From Serpentinimonas raichei (GTDB lineage Bacteria > Pseudomonadota > Gammaproteobacteria > Burkholderiales > Burkholderiaceae_C): a stretch of DNA of 64,000 nucleotides. Of this stretch, positions 36,191 through 45,940 are shown one piece after another (the stretch's first letter is position 1; every line of letters begins with the position of its first letter). The notes under the pieces were generated by a model. That model did no database searches. It was not told the origin of the DNA and was given only the letters and a program-made list of their open reading frames with translations. The stretch covers positions 1,371,858-1,435,857 of the forward strand of contig NZ_AP014568.1 of NCBI RefSeq assembly GCF_000828895.1, read 5' to 3'. The position numbers and the translations under genes were made by a program.

Positions 36191-38797
36191 TCAGTCCGGG
36201 TCGGCGGCGCCAAACTGGAACTGCCCCGGTGCCTGGATCGGGTCCACCTCCACCGTGATCACGCTCTTGGGCGCAAACCGCCCCTCCAGAATCTGGCGCG
36301 AGAGCGGGTTTTCGATGCGCTGCTGGATGGCGCGCTTGAGCGGGCGCGCCCCGAACACCGGGTCGAAGCCGACCTTGGCCAGCTCGGCCAGCGCCGCCTC
36401 GCTCACCTGCAAACCGAGTTCGAGCCGCGTCAGGCGCTCGGAGAGCACCTGCAATTGGATGCGGGCGATGCGCGCAATGTGCTCGGCATCGAGGCTGTGG
36501 AAAAGCACGGTTTCGTCGATGCGGTTGAGGAATTCGGGCCGGAAGTGCTGCTTGAGTTCGCCCCACACCGCTTCCTTGATGTCGTCGGCGTCTTGCCCGG
36601 CCATGGCCTGGATCAGCGGCGAGCCGATGTTGGAAGTCATGGCAATCACGGCGTTTTTGAAGTCCACCGTGCGCCCCTGGCCGTCGGTCAGGCGCCCGTC
36701 GTCGAGCACTTGCAGCAGCACGTTGAACACGTCCGGGTGCGCCTTTTCCACCTCGTCGAGCAGGATCACGCTGTAGGGCTTGCGCCGCACCAGCTCGGTC
36801 AGGTAGCCGCCTTCTTCGTAGCCCACGTAGCCCGGCGGAGCCCCGATCAGGCGCGCCACCGAGTGCTTTTCCATGAACTCGCTCATGTCGATGCGGATCA
36901 GGTGCTCCTCGCTGTCGAACAAAAACGCCGCCAGCGCCTTGCACAGCTCGGTCTTGCCCACGCCAGTAGGCCCCAGGAACAGAAAACTGCCCAGCGGCCG
37001 GTTTGGGTCGGATAGGCCGGCGCGGCTGCGCCGAATGGCGTTGGCCACCGCCACGATGGCTTCGTCCTGCCCAACCACGCGCTGGTGCAGCTTGCCCTCC
37101 ATTTGCAGCAGCTTGTCGCGCTCGCCCTGCATCAGCTTGGCCACCGGAATGCCGGTGGCGCGCGCCACCACTTCGGCGATTTCTTCGGCCCCGACTTGGG
37201 TGCGCAACAGCCTGGGCGCACCCGTTGCACCCTGCCCGGCGGCCTCTTTGGCTTGTGCGTCGCGCAGGCGCTTTTCCAGCTCGGGCAGGCGGCCGTATTG
37301 CAGTTCGGCGACGCGGTTGAAGTCGCCCTTGCGGGTCCAGCCCTCGATCTGGATTTTGATCTGCTCGATGTCTTTGCGCACCTGGTCCGAGCCCTGGGCG
37401 GCGGCTTTTTCGCTTTTCCAGATTTCTTCGAGGTCGTTGTAGTCGCGTTGCAACTTGCTCAGCTCCTCTTCGAGCAAGGCCATGCGCTTTTGCGAGGCTT
37501 CGTCTTTTTCTTTGCGCACCGCCTCGCGCTCGATCTTGAGCTGGATCATGCGCCGATCGAGCTTGTCCATCGCCTCGGGCTTGGAGTCGATTTCGATCTT
37601 GATCTTGGCCGCCGCTTCGTCGATCAGGTCGATGGCTTTGTCGGGCAAGAAACGGTCGGTGATGTAGCGGTGGCTGAGTTCGGCCGCGGCGACGATGGCC
37701 GGATCGGTGATTTCCACGCCGTGGTGCACCTCGTATTTTTCCTGCAGGCCGCGCAAAATGGCGACGGTGGCCTCCACGCTGGGCTCATCGACCAGCACCT
37801 TCTGGAAGCGCCGCTCCAGTGCCGCGTCTTTTTCCACGTATTTGCGGTACTCGTCGAGCGTGGTGGCACCGATGCAGTGCAGCTCGCCACGCGCCAGCGC
37901 GGGTTTGAGCATGTTGCCGGCGTCGATCGCGCCTTCGGCCCGGCCGGCCCCGACCATGGTGTGTAGCTCGTCGATGAACAGGATGATGCGGCCCTCGTCG
38001 GCGGCCACTTCCTTGAGCACCGATTTGAGGCGCTCCTCGAACTCGCCCCGGTATTTGGCCCCGGCCAGCAGCCCGGCCATGTCGAGCACCAGCACGCGCT
38101 TTTCTTTCAGGCTCTCGGGCACTTCACCGGCCACGATGCGCTGCGCCAGCCCCTCGACGATGGCGGTTTTGCCGACGCCGGGCTCGCCGATCAGCACCGG
38201 GTTGTTCTTGGTGCGCCGCTGCAGCACTTGGATGGCGCGCCGGATTTCGTCGTCGCGCCCGATCACCGGGTCCAGCTTGCCGGCGCGGGCGCGCTCGGTC
38301 AGGTCCAGGGTGTATTTTTTCAGCGCCTCGCGCTGGCCTTCGGCCTCGGGGCTGTCCACCTTCTGGCCGCCGCGCAACGCGGCAATCGCCGCCTCCAGCG
38401 GCGCGCGTTTCAGGCCCGCCTGCCGCGCGGCATCGGCCAACGCCAGCTTGCTGTCGGCCAGCGCCAGCAAGAACAGCTCGCTGGCCACGAACTGGTCGCC
38501 GCATTTGAGGGACTCTTTTTCCGCCGCCTGCAGCAGCCCCACGCAGTCGCGCCCGACCTGCACCTGCTCTTGCCCCTGCACCGAGGGCAGTTTGGCCAGC
38601 GCCTCGTCGGCCGCTTGCGCCAGCGCCGCCACGTTGACCCCGGCGCGCTGCAGCAGCGCCTTGGGTCCGTCGGGCTGGCTAAGCAGCGCCGCCAGCAGGT
38701 GCGCCGGTTCGATGTAGGCATGATCCTGCGCCAGCGCCAAGGTCTGCGCTTCGCTCAGGGCCTGCTGGAATTTGGTGGTCAGTTTGTCGAGTCGCAT
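36191..38797 (-). CDS. clpB: Disaggregase ClpB
   Basis: ClpB (868 residues) is the hexameric Hsp100 that rescues aggregated proteins with DnaK. It has the N-domain ([22 protein letters not shown]), NBD1 with GEPGVGKT near residue 205, the coiled-coil M-domain (about 410-530, [20 protein letters not shown]), NBD2 with [14 protein letters not shown] near 608, and the C-domain. The start is ATG 38797, giving the standard N-terminus. The frame is open upstream without similarity. A sigma-32 promoter lies 33-60 bp upstream. Confidence 0.97.
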   Translation of the reverse strand: MRLDKLTTKFQQALSEAQTLALAQDHAYIEPAHLLAALLSQPDGPKALLQRAGVNVAALAQAADEALAKLPSVQGQEQVQVGRDCVGLLQAAEKESLKCGDQFVASELFLLALADSKLALADAARQAGLKRAPLEAAIAALRGGQKVDSPEAEGQREALKKYTLDLTERARAGKLDPVIGRDDEIRRAIQVLQRRTKNNPVLIGEPGVGKTAIVEGLAQRIVAGEVPESLKEKRVLVLDMAGLLAGAKYRGEFEERLKSVLKEVAADEGRIILFIDELHTMVGAGRAEGAIDAGNMLKPALARGELHCIGATTLDEYRKYVEKDAALERRFQKVLVDEPSVEATVAILRGLQEKYEVHHGVEITDPAIVAAAELSHRYITDRFLPDKAIDLIDEAAAKIKIEIDSKPEAMDKLDRRMIQLKIEREAVRKEKDEASQKRMALLEEELSKLQRDYNDLEEIWKSEKAAAQGSDQVRKDIEQIKIQIEGWTRKGDFNRVAELQYGRLPELEKRLRDAQAKEAAGQGATGAPRLLRTQVGAEEIAEVVARATGIPVAKLMQGERDKLLQMEGKLHQRVVGQDEAIVAVANAIRRSRAGLSDPNRPLGSFLFLGPTGVGKTELCKALAAFLFDSEEHLIRIDMSEFMEKHSVARLIGAPPGYVGYEEGGYLTELVRRKPYSVILLDEVEKAHPDVFNVLLQVLDDGRLTDGQGRTVDFKNAVIAMTSNIGSPLIQAMAGQDADDIKEAVWGELKQHFRPEFLNRIDETVLFHSLDAEHIARIARIQLQVLSERLTRLELGLQVSEAALAELAKVGFDPVFGARPLKRAIQQRIENPLSRQILEGRFAPKSVITVEVDPIQAPGQFQFGAADPD

Positions 38798-38829
38798 ACG
38801 CCGCTTTCGCAAAGGGGTGATGCAGCCCG

Positions 38830-38857
38830 ACTTGGGGCCTGAACGGGAAATTTCAAG
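38830..38857 (-). promoter_or_regulatory. clpB: Sigma-32 heat-shock promoter of clpB
   Basis: On the minus strand, CTTGAAA (38857-38851), a 13-bp spacer and CCCCAAGT (38837-38830) match the sigma-32 consensus CTTGAAA-N13-15-CCCCAT-T at all but one or two positions. The -35 overlaps the last codons of moaE, so clpB has its own heat-shock start inside a possible moaD-moaE-clpB transcript. Confidence 0.85.
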
Positions 38858-39347
38858 CGGCGTTGCTGGCTGCGATGCCCCATTTGGCCAGCGCCGCGTC
38901 GTCGCTGGTGCGCGCATCGACCCAACGCGAACCGGTGGCACCGTGTTCTTTTTTCCAGAACGGCGCTTGGGTCTTGAGGTAGTCCATCAAAAATTCGCAG
39001 GCTTGAAAGGCCTGGCCCCGGTGCGCCGCCGTCACCGCCACCAGCACGATCTGCTCGCCCAGGCCCAGCCGCCCAACGCGGTGCAGCACGCGCGCACCAA
39101 AAATCTCGAAGCGCTGCCGCGCCTGCTCGACCATGTCCTCGATCGCGCGCTCGGTCATACCGGGGTAGTGTTCCAGCTCTAGGCAGTCGAGCGCTTGGCC
39201 CTCATCGAGCTGCCGCACGGTGCCGACAAAGACCGCCACCGCCCCCACCCGCGCATCGGCGGCGTGCAAGGCCGCCACTTCGGCGCTCAGGTCGAAATCC
39301 TCGGTCTGGATGCGCACTTGCACCAGTGTTGCGGGCTGCGCTGCCAC
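38853..39347 (-). CDS. moaE: Molybdopterin synthase catalytic subunit
   Basis: MoaE (164 residues) forms the heterotetramer with MoaD that converts cPMP to molybdopterin. Recognisable parts are [13 protein letters not shown] near residues 35-47, [43 protein letters not shown] and the active-site lysines in [14 protein letters not shown]. It starts 2 bp after moaD, so the pair is coupled. No moaA, moaC or moeA is in the window. Confidence 0.96.
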   Translation of the reverse strand: MAAQPATLVQVRIQTEDFDLSAEVAALHAADARVGAVAVFVGTVRQLDEGQALDCLELEHYPGMTERAIEDMVEQARQRFEIFGARVLHRVGRLGLGEQIVLVAVTAAHRGQAFQACEFLMDYLKTQAPFWKKEHGATGSRWVDARTSDDAALAKWGIAASNAA

Positions 39348-39349
39348 CT

Positions 39350-39604
39350 TCAGCCCCCCGTCACCGGTGGGAAAAAAGCCACCTCGTCGCCGTCCTTGAG
39401 CGCGGCCGACTCCGTCACCATGGCCTGGTTGAGAGCAGCGCGCACCGCCCGCCCACGCGCCAGCGCCTCGGCATAAGCGCCGCCGCGAGCGATCAGTTCG
39501 TCGCGCAAATCGGCCACCGTGGCTGCTGCCGTAGGCAGCCCCAACTCAGTCGCACCCAGCGCCTCGCGCAGGGTGGCAAAAAACCGGATCTGAATGGTGT
39601 TCAT
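39350..39604 (-). CDS. moaD: Molybdopterin synthase sulfur carrier subunit
   Basis: An 84-residue ubiquitin-like protein ending PPVTGG, the Gly-Gly tail that is thiocarboxylated and inserted into the MoaE active site. The N-terminus IQIRFFATLREALG and DEVAFFPPVTGG are typical. It is divergent from the FMN-binding protein gene across a 150-bp gap that contains no recognised operator. Confidence 0.95.
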   Translation of the reverse strand: MNTIQIRFFATLREALGATELGLPTAAATVADLRDELIARGGAYAEALARGRAVRAALNQAMVTESAALKDGDEVAFFPPVTGG

Positions 39605-39754
39605 GGCTTAGATGAAGCGCGCCCGCCACGGTGGCAAGGCAACCGCACTAACATTGTAGCGCTGCAGTTCGTGCGCCAGCAACGAGCGCCAGACGAGGCG
39701 CGGGAGCGCCGACGAATTGGTGGCACACGCTTGCACTACACTGCCCGCGTGAGC

Positions 39755-40249
39755 ATGACCGACGCCGACCTCCATCTGCTGCAGCGCCTGCTGCAGGCGC
39801 AGCGCTTGGCCGCGCTGGCCACCCTGCACCGGGGCGAACCGGCGGCGTCGATGGTGCCTTTTGCGCTGCTGCCCGAGTGCGGCAGCGCGCTCATCCACGT
39901 CAGCCGGCTGGCCACCCACAGCAAAGACATGCAAGAGCAACCCGCCGTGGCACTGCTGATCTTGGCCGAAGCGCAAGCCGACGACAACCCGCTGGCGCGC
40001 CCGCGCCTGAGCCTCAAGGGCCGCGCCCTGCCCTGCCCGCTTGAGTCGCCGCGCTACGCCGCCGCCCGCGCCGCCTACCTGGAGCGGCTGCCCGAGGCGC
40101 AAGAGCTGTTCTCGTTCCCAGATTTTTCGCTGTTCTTGGTCGAGCCGCAAGCGGCGCGCTTCGTGGCCGGCTTTGGGCGCGCCTACGCGCTCACGGCCGA
40201 GCGCTGGCGCGCCGTGCTGGCACCCACAGCAAGCGCCGCCGGGAACTGA
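39755..40249 (+). CDS. Pyridoxamine 5'-phosphate oxidase-like FMN-binding protein
   Basis: A 164-residue protein of the FMN-binding split-barrel superfamily, HugZ/PNPOx-like. LAALATLHRGEPAASMVPFALLPECGSALIHVSRLATHSKDM matches the family opening in which FMN phosphate is bound. ALLILAEAQADDNPLARPRLSLKGRA is the second strand pair. The real reaction is unknown, and relatives bind flavin, F420 or haem. ATG 39755 was chosen. GTG 39749, two codons earlier, is an alternative. Confidence 0.8.
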   Translation: MTDADLHLLQRLLQAQRLAALATLHRGEPAASMVPFALLPECGSALIHVSRLATHSKDMQEQPAVALLILAEAQADDNPLARPRLSLKGRALPCPLESPRYAAARAAYLERLPEAQELFSFPDFSLFLVEPQAARFVAGFGRAYALTAERWRAVLAPTASAAGN

Positions 40250-40270
40250 ACCCCCGGCAGCGCAGCTGCT

Positions 40271-41224
40271 TTAACCCAGCAGCCGCTGGCGCGCCTGCGC
40301 GTACTCGCGCTTGAGTTTCGCCACCCGCTCGGCTGCGGGCAGCACGCGGTCGATCGCGCCGATGCCTTGGCCGCAGCCCCAGATGTCTTTCCAGGCCTTG
40401 GCGGCAGCAGCACCAAAGTTCATCGCGCTCGGGTCGCTCTCGGGCAGCTTATCAGGGTCCAGCCCGGCGTTGCGGATCGAGGCCTTGAGGTAGTTGCCGT
40501 GCACACCGGTGAACAGGTTGCTGTAGACGATGTCGTCCGAGTTGCTGTCCACCACGCACTGCTTGTAGTCGGCGCTGGCGCGCGCTTCGTCGGTGGCGAT
40601 GAAGGCCGAGCCGATGTAGGCGAAATCAGCCCCCATGGCCTGCGCCGCCAGCACCGCGCTGCCGCTGGCGATGGCGCCCGAGAGCGCCAGCGGGCCATCG
40701 AACCACTGGCGAATTTCCTGCACCAGCGCAAAGGGGCTTTTCACGCCCGCGTGCCCACCGGCGCCGGCAGCCACCGCCACCAGCCCGTCGGCACCTTTTT
40801 CAATCGCCTTGTGCGCAAAAGCGTTGTTGATGATGTCGTGCAGCACCACGCCGCCCCAGCTGTGCACGGCCTGGTTCACGTCGGTGCGGGCGCCCAAGCT
40901 GGTGATGACGATCGGCACACTGTACTTGGCGCACAGGGCCAGGTCCTGCTCCAACCGGTCGTTGCTCTTGTGCACGATCTGGTTGATGGCAAAAGGGGCT
41001 GCGGGTTGCTCTGGGTGCGCGCGGTCGTGTGCGGCCAGCGCCTCGGTGATTTCGGCCAGCCACTCGTCGAGCTGCGAAGCCGGGCGCGCATTGAGCGCTG
41101 GCATGGAGCCCACGATGCCAGCCTGGCACTGGGCGATCACGAGTTTGGGGTTGCTGATGATGAACAGCGGTGCGCCGATGACCGGAAACGGCACGCGCTG
41201 CAAGGCGGCAGGCAAGTGGGACAT
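40271..41224 (-). CDS. Nitronate monooxygenase-like flavoprotein
   Basis: A 317-residue FMN TIM-barrel protein of the 2-nitropropane dioxygenase/enoyl reductase FabK group. Motifs are FPVIGAPLFIISNPKLVIAQCQAGIVGSMPALNAR at the start, GADGLVAVAAGAGGHAG at the phosphate site, and PLALSGAIASGSAVLAAQAMGADFAYIGSAFIAT. True nitronate oxidation is uncertain, since many members next to acyl-CoA dehydrogenases act on unsaturated acyl chains. It follows the acyl-CoA dehydrogenase by 17 bp and is the last gene of the etf operon. Confidence 0.85.
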   Translation of the reverse strand: MSHLPAALQRVPFPVIGAPLFIISNPKLVIAQCQAGIVGSMPALNARPASQLDEWLAEITEALAAHDRAHPEQPAAPFAINQIVHKSNDRLEQDLALCAKYSVPIVITSLGARTDVNQAVHSWGGVVLHDIINNAFAHKAIEKGADGLVAVAAGAGGHAGVKSPFALVQEIRQWFDGPLALSGAIASGSAVLAAQAMGADFAYIGSAFIATDEARASADYKQCVVDSNSDDIVYSNLFTGVHGNYLKASIRNAGLDPDKLPESDPSAMNFGAAAAKAWKDIWGCGQGIGAIDRVLPAAERVAKLKREYAQARQRLLG

Positions 41225-41241
41225 GAAGTTTGACTCGATGC

Positions 41242-43074
41242 TTAAAAGAATTCGGGGGCCATTTCGGTCACGGCGGCGTGGCCTTCGACGATGCTGTCGC
41301 GCTGGCTGCCGGCGCGGCTGAGCAGGTGATCGGCATAAAAGCGCGCGGTCAGGATCTTGGCGCGCATGAAATCGGCCTCGTTGCCCGCCACCAGCTCGCG
41401 CTCGGCCACCAGCAGCGAGCGCGCCAACTGCCAGCCCGCCACCAGGTTGCCACCCAGCAGCAGGTAGGGCACGCTGCCCGCAAAAACCGCGTTCGGGTCG
41501 GCCTTGGCGTTACCGAGCACAAAGTCCAGCACCTCCAGAAAGGCTTGCCGCGCCGCTTGCAGTCGCTGGCACACCGCCAGCGCGTGGGCGCTGCCGCTGG
41601 CTTGCAGTTCGGCTTCGGTGCGCTCGATCTGCGCCGCCACGGCGCGCGCGGTGCGGCCGCCGTCGCGCAGGGTTTTGCGCCCCACCAAGTCGTTGGCCTG
41701 GATGGCGGTGGTGCCCTCGTAGATGGTGAGAATGCGGGCGTCGCGGTAGTACTGCGCAGCCCCGGTTTCTTCGATGAAGCCCATGCCACCGTGCACCTGC
41801 ACCCCGAGCGAGGCGACTTCGATGCTCATCTCGGTGCTATAGCCCTTGACCAGCGGCACCAAAAATTCGTAAAAGGCGGCGTGCTGCTGGCGCTGCTCGG
41901 CCTCGGGGTGGTGGTGCGCGCCGTCGTAGGCCGCTGCCGCCACGCTGGCCATGGCGCGGCAGCCTTCGGTGTAGGCGCGCATGGTGAGCAACATGCGTTT
42001 CACGTCTGGGTGCACGATGATGGGCGCCGCTGCCGCCAGGCTGCCATCCACCGGGCGGCTTTGCAGCCGATCGCGCGCATAGCCCACCGCTTTCTGATAG
42101 GCCCGCTCGGCCACCGCAATGCCCTGCACGCCCACCGCGTAGCGCGCCGCGTTCATCATGATGAACATGGTTTCGAGCCCGCGGTTCTCTTGCCCCAGCA
42201 GGTAGCCAATCGCACCCGGCCCCGTGGGCAGCTTGCCCGCCAAGCCATCGCCAAATTGCAACACCGCCGTCGGGCTGGCCTTGATGCCCAGCTTGTGCTC
42301 GATGCTCACGCAATGCACATCGTTGCGCGGCCCCAAAGAACCGTCGGGGTTGAGCAAAAACTTGGGCACGATGAACAGGCTGATGCCTTTGACCCCCTCG
42401 GGCGCGCCGGGGGTGCGCGCCAGCACCAGGTGCACGATGTTGGATGCCATATCGTGCTCACCGTAGGTGATGAAAATCTTGGTGCCAAACACCTTGTAGC
42501 GGCCATCGGGCTGCCCGGCTGCGTCTTGCAGCGGCTCGGCGCGGCTGCGCACCAGCGCCAGGTCGGAGCCGGCCTGTGGCTCGGTCAGGTTCATGGTGCC
42601 GGTCCACTCGCCCGAAATCATTTTGGGCAGGTAGGTCTGCTGCTGCTCCGGGGTGCCGGCGATCAGCAGCGCCTCGATGGCGCCGTCGGTGAGCAGCGGG
42701 CACAGGGCAAAGCTGAGGTTGGCGGAGTTGAGCATCTCCACGCAAGCGGCCCCAATGGCCTTGGGCAGGCCCTGGCCGCCGAACTGCACCGGGTGCTGCA
42801 AGCCCTGCCAGCCACCCTCGGCAAACTGGCGAAACGCCTGCTTGAAGCCCGGCGTGGTGCTGACCTTGCCGTCGTGGTAGGAGGATGGGTACTTGTCGCC
42901 CTCCCAGTTCAGCGGCGCGATCACCTCCTGGTTCAGGCGCGCGCATTCTTCCAGCACCGCTTGCGCGGTTTCCAGCCCCGCGTCTTCAAAACCGGGCAGG
43001 CTGGCCACCTGTTCCAGACCGGCCAGGTGCTGGAGGTTGAACATCAGGTCTTTGACCGGGGCGACGTAGCTCAT
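41242..43074 (-). CDS. Acyl-CoA dehydrogenase (long form)
   Basis: A 610-residue FAD acyl-CoA dehydrogenase, longer than the 380-residue short forms because of a C-terminal domain (about 470-610), as in FadE5 or DMSP-related enzymes. Signatures are MNLTEPQAGSDLALVRSRAEP (FAD/acyl site), FITYGEHDMASNIVHLVLART, and GGMGFIEETGAAQYYRDARILTIYEGTTAIQANDLVGRKTL with the catalytic Glu in YEGTTAIQ. It starts MSYVAPVKDLMFNLQHLAGL. Electrons would go to the EtfAB encoded just upstream, 62 bp away. Chain-length specificity cannot be read. Confidence 0.93.
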   Translation of the reverse strand: MSYVAPVKDLMFNLQHLAGLEQVASLPGFEDAGLETAQAVLEECARLNQEVIAPLNWEGDKYPSSYHDGKVSTTPGFKQAFRQFAEGGWQGLQHPVQFGGQGLPKAIGAACVEMLNSANLSFALCPLLTDGAIEALLIAGTPEQQQTYLPKMISGEWTGTMNLTEPQAGSDLALVRSRAEPLQDAAGQPDGRYKVFGTKIFITYGEHDMASNIVHLVLARTPGAPEGVKGISLFIVPKFLLNPDGSLGPRNDVHCVSIEHKLGIKASPTAVLQFGDGLAGKLPTGPGAIGYLLGQENRGLETMFIMMNAARYAVGVQGIAVAERAYQKAVGYARDRLQSRPVDGSLAAAAPIIVHPDVKRMLLTMRAYTEGCRAMASVAAAAYDGAHHHPEAEQRQQHAAFYEFLVPLVKGYSTEMSIEVASLGVQVHGGMGFIEETGAAQYYRDARILTIYEGTTAIQANDLVGRKTLRDGGRTARAVAAQIERTEAELQASGSAHALAVCQRLQAARQAFLEVLDFVLGNAKADPNAVFAGSVPYLLLGGNLVAGWQLARSLLVAERELVAGNEADFMRAKILTARFYADHLLSRAGSQRDSIVEGHAAVTEMAPEFF

Positions 43075-43136
43075 CTTTTATCTCCGTTTAACGTTGAATG
43101 CGGGCGCAGCCAAAGCGCCGCCCCTTGTGCGCACGC

Positions 43137-44078
43137 TTACAGCGCCTTGACAAGCTCCGGCAGCGCCGTGAACAGATCGGCTTCGAGCGCGTAGTCGGCC
43201 ACGGCAAAGATCGGGGAGTCCGGGTCTTTGTTGATGGCCACGATCACCTTGGAGTCTTTCATGCCGGCCAGATGCTGGATCGCGCCCGAGATGCCGACGG
43301 CGATGTAGAGCTGCGGCGCGACGATCTTGCCGGTCTGCCCGACTTGCAAATCGTTGGGCGCATAGCCCGCATCGACGGCGGCGCGGCTGGCCCCGATGGC
43401 GGCACCGAGCTTGTCGGCCAGCGGCGTGAGCAGCTCGTTGAACTTCTCGGCGCTGCCCAGCGCCCGGCCACCGCTGACGATGACCTTGGCCGCCGAGAGT
43501 TCGGGCCGGTCGTTTTTGGCCAGCTCGCTGCCCACGAAGTTGCTCAGGCCGCTGTCGGCCACTGCGGGCACGGTCTCGATGGCGGCGTTGCCGCCGCTGG
43601 CGGGTGCGGCGTCGAAGCCGGTGCCGCGCACCGTGAGCACCTTTACGGCGTCCAGGCTTTGCACCGTGGCCACGGCGTTGCCGGCGTAGATCGGGCGCTC
43701 GAAGGTGTCGGGGCTGAGCACCTTGGTGATTTCACTCACCTGCGCCACGTCGAGCAGGGCGGCCACGCGCGGGGCCACGTTCTTGCCGCTGGCGGTGGCG
43801 GCAAACACGATGTGGCTGTAGCCAGCGGCCAGCGCCAGCACCTGCGCTGCCAGGTTTTCGGCCAGGCCGTGCGCCAGCGCCGGGCCGTCGGCGTGCAGCA
43901 CCTTGCTGACCCCGGCGAGCTGCGCCGCGGCGGCAGCGGCGGGTGCGGCCTGGTGGCCCGCTACCAGCACATGGACTTCTGGGGCGCAAGCCAAGGCGGC
44001 GGTGAGGGCGTTGCGCGTCGCGCCTTTGAGCGTGGCGTGGTCGTGTTCGGCTATGAGGAGTGCGGGGAGTGCGGTCAT
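43137..44078 (-). CDS. etfA: Electron transfer flavoprotein alpha subunit
   Basis: EtfA (313 residues) binds FAD and passes electrons from acyl-CoA dehydrogenases to the quinone pool through ETF-QO. The FAD signature is [58 protein letters not shown] near the C-terminus. The start is ATG 44078 ([20 protein letters not shown]). The frame is open upstream into etfB without similarity. The gap to etfB is 17 bp. Confidence 0.96.
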   Translation of the reverse strand: MTALPALLIAEHDHATLKGATRNALTAALACAPEVHVLVAGHQAAPAAAAAAQLAGVSKVLHADGPALAHGLAENLAAQVLALAAGYSHIVFAATASGKNVAPRVAALLDVAQVSEITKVLSPDTFERPIYAGNAVATVQSLDAVKVLTVRGTGFDAAPASGGNAAIETVPAVADSGLSNFVGSELAKNDRPELSAAKVIVSGGRALGSAEKFNELLTPLADKLGAAIGASRAAVDAGYAPNDLQVGQTGKIVAPQLYIAVGISGAIQHLAGMKDSKVIVAINKDPDSPIFAVADYALEADLFTALPELVKAL

Positions 44079-44095
44079 GATGGGTTGGTCCAGTC

Positions 44096-44845
44096 TTAGA
44101 TCACTTTGGCTTCGTGGCGCAGCTTGTCCACCAGCTCGGCCACGCTGCCGACTCGGATGCCGGCCTTGCGCGCGGCCGGTTCGGCCACTTTGAGGGTTTT
44201 GAGGCGCGGCGCAATGTCCACCCCCAGATCGGCTGGGGTCACGGTGTCGAGCGGCTTTTTCTTGGCCTTCATGATGTTGGGCAGGGTCACGTAGCGCGGC
44301 TCGTTGAGGCGCAAGTCGGCGCTCACCAGCGCGGGCAGGCTCAGGCTGAGCGTTTCCAGCCCGCCATCGACTTCGCGCGTGACGCGCGCCCGGCCCTCGA
44401 TCACTTCCAGCTTGGAGGCAAAAGTGGCTTGGGGCAGCTTGGCCAGCGCGGCCAGCATCTGGCCGGTCTGATTGGCGTCGTCGTCGATCGCCTGCTTGCC
44501 CAGAATCACCAGCCCGGGCTGCTCCTTGGCCACCAAGGCGGCGAGCAGCTTGGCCACCGCCAGCGGTTGCAACTCGGCCTCGGTCTGCACCAGAATGGCC
44601 CGATCGGCCCCAATCGCCATGGCGGTGCGCAAGGTTTCCTGGCACTGCGCCACCCCGCACGACACCGCCACCACCTCGGTGGCCACGCCTTTTTCTTTTA
44701 GGCGCACCGCTTCTTCGATGGCGATTTCGTCAAAGGGGTTCATGCTCATCTTGACGTTGGCGAGGTCCACGCCCGTGCCGTCGGCCTTGACGCGCACCTT
44801 GACGTTGTAGTCCACCACGCGCTTGACGGGGACGAGAATTTTCAT
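44096..44845 (-). CDS. etfB: Electron transfer flavoprotein beta subunit
   Basis: EtfB (249 residues) pairs with EtfA and binds [54 protein letters not shown] is the canonical N-terminus, and [23 protein letters not shown] the mid-region. AGGAG precedes the ATG by eight bases. It is the first gene of etfB-etfA-acyl-CoA dehydrogenase-nitronate monooxygenase. Two palindromic operators lie 42-98 bp upstream. Confidence 0.96.
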   Translation of the reverse strand: MKILVPVKRVVDYNVKVRVKADGTGVDLANVKMSMNPFDEIAIEEAVRLKEKGVATEVVAVSCGVAQCQETLRTAMAIGADRAILVQTEAELQPLAVAKLLAALVAKEQPGLVILGKQAIDDDANQTGQMLAALAKLPQATFASKLEVIEGRARVTREVDGGLETLSLSLPALVSADLRLNEPRYVTLPNIMKAKKKPLDTVTPADLGVDIAPRLKTLKVAEPAARKAGIRVGSVAELVDKLRHEAKVI

Positions 44846-44886
44846 GCCTTGCTCCTGTGATTGAGGGTGAAACGGCGCACGCCGAA

Positions 44887-44908
44887 TTGACGTTTACGTA
44901 AGCGTCAA
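44887..44908 (-). promoter_or_regulatory. LiuR-like palindrome upstream of etfB
   Basis: A 22-bp palindrome with arms TTGACG and CGTCAA around a TACGTA centre, interrupted by TT and AG. MerR-type LiuR regulators of branched-chain amino acid and fatty acid breakdown bind TTGACGT/ACGTCAA-like palindromes, so LiuR is a fair inference. It lies about 42 bp ahead of the etfB start, downstream of the likely -10. Confidence 0.55.
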
Positions 44909-44929
44909 GATTTTACGCACACCAAAAAT

Positions 44930-44943
44930 AGAACGACCGTTCT
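44930..44943 (-). promoter_or_regulatory. TetR-type palindrome within the etfB promoter
   Basis: AGAACG-AC-CGTTCT (44930-44943) is a perfect 6-bp inverted repeat of the kind bound by TetR-family regulators. On the minus strand it sits between TTGCAA (-35-like) and TATTTT (-10-like) with a 16-bp spacer, so binding would block transcription of the etf operon. Confidence 0.5.
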
Positions 44944-45059
44944 TTTTTGCAAATTATAGACGCGCACGGGCTGGGCCTAGCGGATTTTTACCGCGCGCTT
45001 TTGCGCAAACTGCTGCAACCAGGGTAATCCCCTAGGGCGGTCTGGGCTGGACCGGGAAG

Positions 45060-45083
45060 CGTTATAAACTGCTGTATATTACG
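45060..45083 (+). promoter_or_regulatory. ModE-type operator upstream of modA
   Basis: CGTTATA (45060-45066), 8 bp, then TATATTACG (45075-45083). This follows the ModE pattern CGTTATA...TATAACG with one inserted base in the right arm. It lies 40 bp ahead of modA and overlaps the only AT-rich -10-like stretch, so molybdate-loaded ModE would repress modABC. Confidence 0.65.
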
Positions 45084-45122
45084 ATCACCCTTACACCCGC
45101 ATTCGCTCTCAAGGAAACAGCC

Positions 45123-45920
45123 ATGCCCAAGCCTTGGTCACCCCTGTTGCGCCTCTGGAACCGGCTGCACCGGCTGCCCCTGCTGCTGGCGCTGGCCTTG
45201 CTACCGGTAATGGGCCATGCCCAGGCGCAACCGATCCAGCTCACCGTCTCGGCCGCCGCCAGCCTGACCAATGCCTTCAACGAAATCGCCGCCGCCTTCA
45301 CGGCACAAAACCCGGATGTGCGGGTGGCGCTGAACGTGGGTGCCTCGGGCGCGCTGCTGCAGCAGATCGACCGCGGTGCGCCGGTGGATGTGTTCGCCTC
45401 CGCCGACGAGTTCACCATGGACCTGGCGCAGCAGCGCGGCCTGATCGTGGCGGCGCAGCGGCACAACTTCACGCGCAACCTGCTGGTGCTGGCGGTGCCC
45501 GCCGACAGCCGCCTGGCGCTGGCCAGCCTGGCCGATTTGCGCCAGGAAGCGGTGCGCCGCGTGGCCATCGGCAACCCGGCCAGCGTGCCGGTGGGGCGCT
45601 ACACGCAGTCTGCGCTGGAGGCCGCCGGGCTCTGGCCCGCGGTGTCGGCCAAAGCCATCTACACCCTGAACGTGCGCCAGTCGCTCAACTACGTCTCGCG
45701 CGGCGAGGTCGAGGCCGCCTTCGTCTATGCCACCGACGCCGCCCTCATGCCCGAGCGGGTGCGGGTGGCGTTCCAGGTGCCGACCCCCACGCCCATCGTC
45801 TACCCCATCGCCCCGGTGGCGCGCAGCAACCAGCCCGCAGCGGCGCAGCGCTTCGTGGCCTTCGTGCTCTCACCGCCCGCGCAGGCGATTTTGCAGCGCC
45901 ACGGCTTTTTGCCACCCTAA
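45123..45920 (+). CDS. modA: Molybdate-binding protein ModA
   Basis: ModA (265 residues) is the periplasmic molybdate receptor. The signal peptide ends in GHAQAQ near residue 36. Family motifs follow: LTVSAAASLTNAFNEIAAAF, NVGASGALLQQIDRGAPVDVFASAD, IGNPASVPVGRYTQSAL and EVEAAFVYATDAAL. An AAGGA ribosome binding site lies seven bases before ATG 45123. It is the first gene of modA-modB-modC-modE. Confidence 0.96.
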   Translation: MPKPWSPLLRLWNRLHRLPLLLALALLPVMGHAQAQPIQLTVSAAASLTNAFNEIAAAFTAQNPDVRVALNVGASGALLQQIDRGAPVDVFASADEFTMDLAQQRGLIVAAQRHNFTRNLLVLAVPADSRLALASLADLRQEAVRRVAIGNPASVPVGRYTQSALEAAGLWPAVSAKAIYTLNVRQSLNYVSRGEVEAAFVYATDAALMPERVRVAFQVPTPTPIVYPIAPVARSNQPAAAQRFVAFVLSPPAQAILQRHGFLPP

Positions 45921-45940
45921 GCAGGCATACGCAGCAACAC

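Noticed and set aside
41230..43194. A 654-codon plus-strand frame opposite the acyl-CoA dehydrogenase
   Set aside because: Low-complexity His/Gln/Arg-rich translation without motifs, and the minus-strand acyl-CoA dehydrogenase is unmistakable.
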